Shown: one piece after another, positions 1 to 4,780 of the stretch
Position numbering within the stretch: position 1 is the stretch's first letter
Layout: each line of letters starts with the position of its first letter
Translations under genes and position numbers: made by a program
The notes under the pieces: model-generated
Told to the model about the DNA's origin: nothing
The model's database searches: none
What the model saw: the letters and a program-made list of their open reading frames with translations, nothing else
Origin: Desulfobacterales bacterium
Lineage (GTDB): Bacteria; Desulfobacterota; Desulfobacteria; Desulfobacterales; Desulfobacteraceae
NCBI GenBank assembly: GCA_022361315.1
Contig: JAKSBB010001137.1
Location: forward strand, 1 to 5,005
Direction: 5' to 3'
Length of the DNA: 5,005 nt

Positions 1-965
1 AGATCCGCAACCACGTCGCCGCCGCCCATACTCAGAAAAACAGTGGAGAAAAACTTACCGCCGATAAACAGCATCATAACCATTGAGGTGGTCCGAAGCG
101 TTGCATAGGCAGATTCTTTGAGAACTTCCAGGCTCAGTTTTTTGTTGAAGGCCGCCAGTATCACAGAACCCAGCGCACCCAGGCCCGCAGCTTCCGTCGG
201 GGTTGCCACACCGGCCAGGATGGTACCCATTACCGCCAGGATCAGTGCCAGGGGCGGTACCAGGGATTTCAGGGTCATGGCCCATTTCTGTCCGGCCGTG
301 TATTGGGAGGCCTCTTCCTTTGAAATGGGGGGGCCCAGTTCGGGATTGATGTTACACCGGATAAAAATGTAAACAAAGTAAAGGGAAGCCAGTACCAGGC
401 CCGGAAAAATTGCGCCGGCAAAGAGGTTGCCTACCGAAGTTTCTTTCATACCGGTAAGACCGCCGTAAACAACCATCATGATGGACGGCGGAATAAGGAT
501 ACCCAGGGTACCGGAGGCACAGATGATACCGGAAGTCAGCTCTTTCTGATAGCCTTTGCCGATAAGCGCCGGGGTGGCCAGAAGCCCCATGGCGACAACA
601 GAGGCACCGATGATACCCGTGGTGGCGGCAAATACCGTACATACCACAACAACCGCAAGACCAAGGCCGCCCTTGATGCCGCCCAGAACCACATACAGGG
701 ACTCGAACAATGCATCCGAGACCTTGGAGCGGTCCAGCAGCTGGGCCATTAAGATAAACAATGGTATGGCCACCAGGGTATAGTTATTCATCAACCCCCA
801 GGAGTTGTTGACGAACATTTCAAATAACATGGGTACGGAAAATCCGTTGTCGATCAATCCGAAAAGGGCCGCCACTGCGGCAAGGGTATATGCCAGGGGA
901 TGGCCGAAGGTGATGGCCACAATCAATGTGGCAAACATCGCCACTGTCATGAATTCAAGACTCAT
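1..965 (-). CDS. dctM: TRAP transporter large permease subunit DctM (C-terminus cut by window edge)
   Basis: This is the large membrane subunit of a tripartite ATP-independent periplasmic (TRAP) transporter, the part that moves the substrate across the inner membrane with an ion gradient. I translated 321 complete codons from ATG at 965; the frame stays open to base 1. Family members are about 430 residues, so roughly 100 C-terminal residues lie outside. The protein is very hydrophobic with many membrane segments. Visible family hallmarks are GTLGILIPPS at residues 152-161 and ATPTEAA at 254-260, followed by GLGALGS. A polar loop with INPELGPPISKEEA sits around 206-219. The start is supported by an AAGGA ribosome binding site nine bases upstream that overlaps the dctQ stop, which suggests translational coupling. 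The family assignment is very secure. The substrate cannot be read from this subunit; the neighbouring binding protein and glcD point to a 2-hydroxy or 2-oxo acid. Confidence 0.96.
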   Translation of the reverse strand, partial: MSLEFMTVAMFATLIVAITFGHPLAYTLAAVAALFGLIDNGFSVPMLFEMFVNNSWGLMNNYTLVAIPLFILMAQLLDRSKVSDALFESLYVVLGGIKGGLGLAVVVVCTVFAATTGIIGASVVAMGLLATPALIGKGYQKELTSGIICASGTLGILIPPSIMMVVYGGLTGMKETSVGNLFAGAIFPGLVLASLYFVYIFIRCNINPELGPPISKEEASQYTAGQKWAMTLKSLVPPLALILAVMGTILAGVATPTEAAGLGALGSVILAAFNKKLSLEVLKESAYATLRTTSMVMMLFIGGKFFSTVFLSMGGGDVVAD

Positions 966-974
966 GGGAAAAAT

Positions 975-979
975 TCCTT
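975..979 (-). promoter_or_regulatory. dctM ribosome binding site overlapping the dctQ stop codon
   Basis: Read on the minus strand, AAGGA occupies 979-975, nine bases before the dctM ATG at 965. Its first two bases are the last two of the dctQ TAA stop (980-978). Ribosomes ending dctQ would stand on this site, so the two membrane subunits are probably made in a coupled ratio. Confidence 0.75.
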
Positions 980-1472
980 AATTTTTTAGTGCGTTGATAT
1001 CTTTCAAAAGGTTTGCAATGCCCTGAATCAGCAGGAAGACAAAGCAAACGGCCATGAGAATCTTAAGGGGCCAGATGGGTGGTGCCCATGAGGTGGAATT
1101 CACCTCCATGCCTATTACGGATGTGTAGGCAAATTTCACGGACCAGATACTCATACAGATGGTCACCGGCATAAAAAGGACCAGGTTGGTGAGAACACGC
1201 AAAAAGGTCTGGATCTTTTCAGGGGCCAGGGCGGTAAAAATATCAACTTTCACATGACCGTCATACACGTCGGTATAGGCAAGGCCGAACATGTAGTGAA
1301 GGCCGTAAATAAAGGTGGTTGCCTCAAATCCCCAGGTGGTGGGGGAGTTAAACGCATACCGCATAAACACCTCATACACCACCACGAGAAGCAGGGGGTA
1401 TATGAGCATGGAGGAGATGTCCCCCTCTTTTTTGATAATACGTTCCAGGGTGTTTGACAGGGTTTCCAGCAT
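978..1472 (-). CDS. dctQ: TRAP transporter small permease subunit DctQ
   Basis: This is the small membrane subunit of the TRAP transporter, which pairs with DctM to form the inner-membrane unit that docks the binding protein. The product has 164 residues, normal for the family. Four hydrophobic segments are visible at about residues 21-40, 48-68, 89-110 and 133-155. Family signatures include the stretch from FMRYAFNSPT to WGFE (36-50), where an arginine closes the first membrane segment, and GHVKVDIF at 72-79 after the second. The ATG at 1472 is preceded by AAAGGAAA with good spacing. It follows dctP after an unusually long 251-base gap with two inverted repeats, and it precedes dctM by only 12 bases. 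DctQ proteins diverge greatly, but length, topology, these motifs and the position between dctP and dctM make the call firm. Confidence 0.95.
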   Translation of the reverse strand: MLETLSNTLERIIKKEGDISSMLIYPLLLVVVYEVFMRYAFNSPTTWGFEATTFIYGLHYMFGLAYTDVYDGHVKVDIFTALAPEKIQTFLRVLTNLVLFMPVTICMSIWSVKFAYTSVIGMEVNSTSWAPPIWPLKILMAVCFVFLLIQGIANLLKDINALKN

Positions 1473-1477
1473 GGGTG

Positions 1478-1485
1478 TTTCCTTT
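1478..1485 (-). promoter_or_regulatory. dctQ ribosome binding site
   Basis: On the minus strand AAAGGAAA covers 1485-1478, ending five bases before the dctQ ATG at 1472; the AAGGA core has about seven bases of spacing. It supports the chosen start. Upstream of it, from about 1590 to 1490, the minus strand is A-rich and looks poorly structured, which would leave the site accessible. Confidence 0.7.
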
Positions 1486-1598
1486 ATCGGGAAATTTGTT
1501 TAATCCAGTTTTTTTCTACAGGTTTTTTTGTTCAGTTTTTCGTTGCTTTTACGGTTTTTACGAGTTGATTTTTTGGACTATGCTTTAAATTTGAGGAG

Positions 1599-1652
1599 GG
1601 TCCGGCAGCCTTTGTTATACCGGGATTGTTAATTTTCCAAGGCTGCCGGACC
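1599..1652 (-). repeat. 14-bp perfect inverted repeat in the dctP-dctQ gap
   Basis: The arms GGTCCGGCAGCCTT (1599-1612) and AAGGCTGCCGGACC (1639-1652) are perfect reverse complements, separated by 26 bases. In the dctP-to-dctQ transcript this forms a very stable GC-rich stem. The bases after it on the transcribed strand begin CTCCTCAAATTT and contain no run of T, so it does not look like an intrinsic terminator. A likelier role is mRNA stabilisation or partial attenuation that lets the binding protein outnumber the membrane subunits. That role is inferred. Confidence 0.8.
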
Positions 1653-1668
1653 GCTTCATCTCAGGTTC

Positions 1669-1717
1669 ATTTCGGGCTGAGCACAGCTAAGGTCAGATAT
1701 CGGAATCTGCCCGAAAT
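1669..1717 (-). repeat. 9-bp inverted repeat just after the dctP stop
   Basis: ATTTCGGGC (1669-1677) and GCCCGAAAT (1709-1717) are perfect complements, with two more pairs possible inside after one mismatch. The loop region holds a smaller potential hairpin (CAGAT and ATCTG arms on the minus strand). It starts seven bases beyond the dctP stop codon, the position expected of a structure that blocks 3' exonucleases. No T-tract follows on the transcribed strand, so termination is not clearly indicated. Confidence 0.65.
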
Positions 1718-1723
1718 TGTCTG

Positions 1724-2875
1724 TTATTCGTAAGTTTTTCCGCCAACGTAAGTTTCGTAGGGCCAGGGGGCTACGCCGCCACGTGCATCTCTCCAGTCCG
1801 CATAATCTTTGATAAATGCTTCCTGGGAATCCATAACTTTCTTCACGTCGGGATACTTGGCTTTAACGGAGTCAATGTATTCTTTGGCCGTTTTACGGAA
1901 CTCAATCTTGGTGGCTTCGTCCATTTTTACGAATTCAACTTTTTCTTTGAACAGACGGATCGCTTTTGCGTTCAGGCTGTTGATCCAGTTGTAGGACCAG
2001 AGCTGGGTTTCTTTGGCGCAGATGTCGATGATCCATTTCAGGTCTTCGGGGAGCTTGTCATAGGCATCTTTGTTGAAGAACAGACCGCACTGGATACCGG
2101 GCTGATGAACGCCGGGCTGAATAACGTACTTGGTGATTTCGTCGAAACCCATGGGATAGTTAATGGCCGGAGAGGAGAATTCAGCCGCATCAATAACACC
2201 ACGTTCGAGGGCGAGATATACTTCGCCGCCGGGCAGGGGAGATACGGAAGCACCCAGGTTGTTCATGATATCCATGAACCAGCCGGGGGTTCTCAGTCTC
2301 ATGCCTTTGAAGTCTTCCATCTTGGTGGCACGTTTGTTGGAGAACAGGCCCATTTCCTGGCCGCACTGGCCGCCGGGGAGGGCAAAGAGGTTGAACTTGC
2401 CGTAAATTTCCTGCATCAGTTCAATACCGCCTTTTTCATAAAGCCAGATATTGTACCCTTCTGCGTCCAGGCCGAAAGGTACGGAGGCAAAGGCAACAAA
2501 GGCTTCGTTTTTACCCTTCCAGTACCCCGGCCAATCATGGCCAACCTGGGCAGCACCGGAACTTACGGCGTCAAAACTCTGCATGGCGGGAACCAGTTCG
2601 CCGGCAGAAAAAGGTTTAATGTCAAGACGACCGGCAGAAGCCAGGCGAACACTGTCAGCAAAATGCTGGGCGATATCGAAGAACAGCAGGCCCTTGGACC
2701 AGGGCATGACCATTTTCCATCTGATTTTTTCGTCAGATGTTTTGAATTTTACACGTTTTGCAACTTTATGGCGGGGGTCTTCACCGAACTTCTCACGTTT
2801 ACCGGCATAGGCGTTGCCGCAGATAAAAACAAACGCCATCAGGCAGGTGACCAGAATTGTCAAACTCTTCTTCAT
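1724..2875 (-). CDS. dctP: TRAP transporter periplasmic substrate-binding protein DctP, keto-acid/lactate-binding type
   Basis: This is the secreted receptor that captures the substrate in the periplasm and hands it to DctQM. The 383-residue product starts with a Sec signal peptide: MKKS, a hydrophobic core to about residue 20, then AYA with cleavage likely after residue 24. The mature part shows the DctP fold signatures: MVMPWSKG near 56-62, the KGMRLRTPG stretch at 190-198 whose second arginine (R195) matches the carboxylate-binding arginine of the family, and PGGEVYLALERGVIDAAEF at 215-233. The last motif, and the length, resemble the TakP/lactate subgroup more than short C4-dicarboxylate or sialic-acid binders; where I recall TakP having E-W, this protein has E-F (232-233). 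I chose ATG 2875 over an in-frame ATG at 2887 because GGAGG lies five bases before it and the signal peptide then begins normally. Family is near certain; substrate is inferred from subgroup and from divergent glcD. Confidence 0.95.
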   Translation of the reverse strand: MKKSLTILVTCLMAFVFICGNAYAGKREKFGEDPRHKVAKRVKFKTSDEKIRWKMVMPWSKGLLFFDIAQHFADSVRLASAGRLDIKPFSAGELVPAMQSFDAVSSGAAQVGHDWPGYWKGKNEAFVAFASVPFGLDAEGYNIWLYEKGGIELMQEIYGKFNLFALPGGQCGQEMGLFSNKRATKMEDFKGMRLRTPGWFMDIMNNLGASVSPLPGGEVYLALERGVIDAAEFSSPAINYPMGFDEITKYVIQPGVHQPGIQCGLFFNKDAYDKLPEDLKWIIDICAKETQLWSYNWINSLNAKAIRLFKEKVEFVKMDEATKIEFRKTAKEYIDSVKAKYPDVKKVMDSQEAFIKDYADWRDARGGVAPWPYETYVGGKTYE

Positions 2876-3065
2876 GTTTTCCTCCATCCTTAATTAACCT
2901 TGTAATTTGCCTCATTAACAATTTTTGCAGGATACTTCTTTCATGAACTTCGTCTAATTACGACGTGCCTAAATCGACCCCCTCCTTTCCCGGACCTGGT
3001 TTTCAGGTATTCCAGCAAACCAATTTTAACAAATTCGAAACAATTGCATATGCCATGTGTTGGTA
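2876..3065 (-). other. Long 5' leader of the dctP transcript
   Basis: If transcription starts near 3065, as the promoter suggests, dctP has an untranslated leader of about 190 bases. It contains a small hairpin (ACCTG/CAGGT arms at 2994-2998 and 3004-3008) and a purine-rich GGAGGGGG on the transcribed strand around 2980-2987 with no start codon at useful distance after it. I do not recognise a riboswitch class. Possible tiny reading frames in it have no convincing ribosome binding site. Confidence 0.4.
2881..2885 (-). promoter_or_regulatory. dctP ribosome binding site (decides the start)
   Basis: GGAGG on the minus strand (2885-2881) stands five bases before the ATG at 2875. The alternative upstream ATG at 2887 overlaps this motif and has only AAGG directly against it, with no spacing. 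The downstream start is therefore preferred, removing four residues (MEEN) from the longest reading. Confidence 0.8.
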
Positions 3066-3072
3066 TGACCAA
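3060..3072. promoter_or_regulatory. GntR/FadR-type operator site 1 (dctP promoter proximal)
   Basis: TTGGT-ATG-ACCAA is a perfect 5-3-5 palindrome. This matches the TTGGT-N3-ACCAA sites known for PdhR and fits the TNGTNNNACNA pattern described for LldR-like and FadR-like regulators. It touches the last base of the dctP -10 box and covers the expected transcription start, the classic place for a repressor. The regulator itself is not in the window. Confidence 0.68.
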
Positions 3073-3101
3073 TTATTAGGTGCCTGTTTTTTATTTGTCA
3101 A
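3072..3101 (-). promoter_or_regulatory. Sigma70-type promoter driving dctPQM
   Basis: On the minus strand a perfect -35 box TTGACA (3101-3096) is followed after 18 bases by AATAAT (3077-3072), a five-of-six match to TATAAT; read as TAATAA the spacer is 17. The region upstream is AT-rich with A and T runs. Transcription would begin at about 3064-3066, inside the operator at 3060-3072. It is the best promoter in the window and points at dctP. Confidence 0.7.
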
Positions 3102-3119
3102 GAAAAAAATAAATTTTGT

Positions 3120-3152
3120 TTGTTTTTTGTTAATAGTTCTGGTATATAAAAT
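3120..3152 (+). promoter_or_regulatory. Weak candidate promoter for glcD
   Basis: TTGTTT at 3120-3125 followed 17 bases later by TATATA (3143-3148), or the overlapping TAAAAT (3147-3152), could serve as a plus-strand promoter. The -35 match is poor and the region is generally AT-rich, so this is tentative. A competing -10 is GATAAT at 3218-3223, immediately after operator 2, but nothing like a -35 box stands 16-18 bases before it. Confidence 0.25.
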
Positions 3153-3167
3153 TTTACCCAGTAAAAT
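3151..3167. repeat. 17-bp palindrome between the divergent promoters
   Basis: ATTTTAC-CCA-GTAAAAT is a perfect 7-3-7 inverted repeat. Another TTTTAC lies at 3175-3180, so a half-site recurs 24 bases on. The sequence does not match the TTGGT operators and could be the binding site of a second regulator. It overlaps the end of the tentative plus-strand -10. It could also be chance in AT-rich DNA. Confidence 0.4.
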
Positions 3168-3203
3168 CAGACGGTTTTACATTAATCCCGGCAAAATCCC
3201 CTG

Positions 3204-3216
3204 TTGGTAAGACCAT
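3204..3216. promoter_or_regulatory. GntR/FadR-type operator site 2
   Basis: TTGGT-AAG-ACCAT keeps the TGGT-N3-ACCA core; only the outermost pair is broken. The left 12 bases agree with the PdhR-type consensus. The site stands directly before GATAAT (3218-3223), a possible -10 for glcD, so a bound protein would block that promoter. Its centre is 144 bases from site 1 and 57 from site 3. Confidence 0.55.
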
Positions 3217-3259
3217 TAGATAATCATCAAAACGCAGCAGGGGCGGGAGACACAAAAAC

Positions 3260-3274
3260 ATTGGTAATACCAAT
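3260..3274. promoter_or_regulatory. GntR/FadR-type operator site 3 (best match, glcD leader)
   Basis: ATTGGT-AAT-ACCAAT is a perfect 6-3-6 palindrome, the strongest of the three sites. It lies 63 bases before the glcD start codon. Centre-to-centre distance to site 1 is 201 bases, about 19 helical turns, so looping between the two is geometrically reasonable. A GntR-family regulator answering to lactate, pyruvate or a related acid is the natural candidate. Confidence 0.65.
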
Positions 3275-3316
3275 TGCACTTAACCAGAGCAAAGCCCAAT
3301 CCAAGGAATCAACTTT

Positions 3317-3323
3317 AGGGGAG
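3317..3323 (+). promoter_or_regulatory. Distant ribosome binding site of glcD
   Basis: AGGGGAG ends 14 bases before the ATG at 3338, farther than the usual 5-9. No ATG, GTG or TTG lies in frame between them, and the protein aligns with its family from the ATG, so the start stands. Translation may be inefficient or depend on RNA folding. Confidence 0.5.
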
Positions 3324-3337
3324 ACCGGATACAGAAA

Positions 3338-4747
3338 ATGATCACCAAGGCGATTATCGACAGATTAAAAGAAATTGTGGGGCCGGAAAATGTCCTGACC
3401 CAGCGGGAAGATATGCTCACCTATTCATATGATGCCGCCGTACTTGACGCAAAAATGCCTGCGGCAGCCGTCATGCCCGGGAATACGGACGAAATCGGCG
3501 CTGTGGTAAAAATCTGCCATGAGAACAGTATTCCGTTGACCGTGAGGGGGGCAGGCACCAATCTATCCGGTGGGACCATCCCCGAAAACACCGGATTGGT
3601 AATGCTCACGGGCCGTCTGAACAAGATCATTGAAATCAATGAGGCGGATATGTATGCTGTGGTCCAGCCCGGCGTGGTCACAGCCACCCTGGCGGCGGCA
3701 GTTGAAGCCAAGGGACTGTTTTATCCCCCGGACCCCGGCAGCCAGGCCGTCTCCACCATTGGTGGGAACGTGGCGGAAAATGCAGGGGGACTGAGAGGGT
3801 TGAAGTACGGTGTTACCAAAGATTATGTCATGGGCCTGCGGTTTTTCGACGCCCAGGGCAACTATGTTAAAACAGGTTCCAGAACCGTGAAGTGTGCCAC
3901 CGGTTATAATCTCACCGGTCTCATGGTGGGTTCCGAGGGCACCCTGGGGGTTCTGGACGAAATCACCCTTAAGCTGATTCCGGCGCCGGCAGCCCGCCAT
4001 TCTCTGGTGGCGGTTTACGACACCATCGATCAGGCATCCGAGACCGTCGCTGCCATCATTGCCGCCCGCATCGTTCCGGCCACCCTGGAAATCCTGGACA
4101 ACTTCACCATCCGTGCCGTGGAAGACTTTTCCAAGGCAGGTCTCCCCGTGGAAGCGGCCGCCCTTCTTCTCATTGAAGTGGACGGCCACCCGGCCGTGGT
4201 TAAAGAAGAGGGAGAAAAGGTGGAAGCCCTGTGTAAAAAAATGGGGGCATCTTCCATTAACGTGGCCCAGACCGATGAAGAGCGGGACAAAATCTGGGCC
4301 GCCAGACGGTCCGCCCTCTCGGCCCTGGCCAAACTCAAACCCACCCTGGTGCTTGAGGACGCCACTGTCCCCAGAAGCAAAATCCCCGATATGGTCAAAT
4401 CCCTGCAGGAGATTGCAGAGAAGTACAGGATTGATATCGGCACCTTCGGCCACGCCGGAGACGGCAACCTCCACCCCACCATCCTCACGGACAAGCGGAA
4501 CACGGAAGAGTTCCACCGGGTAGAAGAGGCCATTGAAGAGATCTTTGACCGCGCCCTTGCCCTGGGCGGCACCCTGTCCGGCGAACACGGCACCGGTATT
4601 GCCAAGGCCCCGTTTCTGGAAAAGGAAGCCGGTTACTCTTCCATCCTGTTCTCCAGACAACTGCGCGCCGCAATGGACCCGAAAAACATTCTTAACCCCG
4701 GTAAAATTACCGGGGTTTCAACAGACACCGGGGTTTCAACGGATTAG
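3338..4747 (+). CDS. glcD: FAD-linked 2-hydroxyacid dehydrogenase, GlcD-type (D-lactate or glycolate)
   Basis: This flavoprotein oxidises a 2-hydroxy acid to the 2-oxo acid, most likely D-lactate to pyruvate or glycolate to glyoxylate. It would pass electrons to the Fe-S protein that follows. The 469 residues match the family. The N-terminal FAD-binding domain (about 37-215) shows VRGAGTNLSGG at 69-79, PPDPGSQAVSTIGGN at 130-144 and GYNLTGLMVGSEGTLG at 189-204. The C-terminal FAD-oxidase domain (about 218-458) shows IWAARRSA at 319-326, FGHAGDGNLHP at 370-380 and SGEHGTG at 414-420. By analogy with D-2-hydroxyglutarate dehydrogenase, H372, H379 and E416 would bind the metal and H417 would be catalytic. 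There is no signal peptide. After the usual NPGKI ending (453-457) comes a repeated tail, TGVSTD twice. It is divergent from dctPQM across a shared operator region. D-lactate, glycolate or 2-hydroxyglutarate cannot be separated by sequence alone. Confidence 0.93.
   Translation: MITKAIIDRLKEIVGPENVLTQREDMLTYSYDAAVLDAKMPAAAVMPGNTDEIGAVVKICHENSIPLTVRGAGTNLSGGTIPENTGLVMLTGRLNKIIEINEADMYAVVQPGVVTATLAAAVEAKGLFYPPDPGSQAVSTIGGNVAENAGGLRGLKYGVTKDYVMGLRFFDAQGNYVKTGSRTVKCATGYNLTGLMVGSEGTLGVLDEITLKLIPAPAARHSLVAVYDTIDQASETVAAIIAARIVPATLEILDNFTIRAVEDFSKAGLPVEAAALLLIEVDGHPAVVKEEGEKVEALCKKMGASSINVAQTDEERDKIWAARRSALSALAKLKPTLVLEDATVPRSKIPDMVKSLQEIAEKYRIDIGTFGHAGDGNLHPTILTDKRNTEEFHRVEEAIEEIFDRALALGGTLSGEHGTGIAKAPFLEKEAGYSSILFSRQLRAAMDPKNILNPGKITGVSTDTGVSTD
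4694..4717 (+). repeat. Hairpin inside the 3' end of glcD
   Basis: The arms AACCCCGGTAA (4694-4704) and TTACCGGGGTT (4707-4717) are perfect 11-base complements around two bases; allowing for a realistic loop, a stem of eight or nine pairs remains, mostly GC at its base. Only three T follow, and coding continues, so it is not a good terminator. It may adjust expression of the next gene. The second repeat copy (4727-4744) carries another GGGGTT that could pair with the same left arm. Confidence 0.55.
4709..4744 (+). repeat. 18-bp tandem duplication encoding TGVSTD twice at the GlcD C-terminus
   Basis: Bases 4709-4726 and 4727-4744 are adjacent copies of an 18-base unit beginning ACCGGGGTTTCAAC, differing at two positions (ACAGAC against ACGGAT). 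Each encodes TGVSTD, and the TAG stop follows the second directly. The unit length keeps the frame. It looks like a fairly recent slippage or duplication in a tail the enzyme does not need. Confidence 0.85.
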
Positions 4748-4780
4748 CCCATAAAGAATTAGGTTTAGGTATAGACAACT

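Noticed and set aside
1599..1652. Intrinsic terminator ending the dctP transcript
   Set aside because: The stem is strong, but the transcribed strand continues CTCCTCAAATTT and then becomes A-rich, with no T-run. dctQ also needs read-through unless it has its own promoter, which I do not see.
1610..1660. Fourteen-codon frame starting MKRSG in the dctP-dctQ gap (minus strand)
   Set aside because: It has no usable ribosome binding site and lies inside the stem-loop, whose perfect arms explain the sequence.
2105..2893. A 262-codon open frame on the plus strand opposite dctP
   Set aside because: It is antisense to a gene with clear DctP motifs and a signal peptide, shows no recognisable domain, and ends in the dctP start region. 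It is a shadow of the coding bias of dctP.
2914..2943. Nine-codon leader peptide MKEVSCKNC before dctP (minus strand)
   Set aside because: There is no ribosome binding site at proper distance, no run of a regulatory amino acid, and no terminator/antiterminator pair after it.
2965..3210. An 81-codon open frame in the divergent gap
   Set aside because: It begins with GTG, has no ribosome binding site, matches nothing I know, and runs across the dctP promoter, operator 1, the palindrome and operator 2. Regulatory DNA explains the region better.
3261..3278. Sigma54 (-24/-12) promoter reading TTGG ... TTGCA at operator 3
   Set aside because: The GG and GC elements are 11 bases apart rather than 10, the -24 box lacks the CAC part, and the sequence is fully explained by the perfect TTGGT palindrome.
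3563..4660. A 365-codon open frame on the minus strand opposite glcD
   Set aside because: glcD has every expected FAD-enzyme motif in its frame, while the antisense product is low in recognisable structure and rich in G, H and Q, as expected of a shadow frame.
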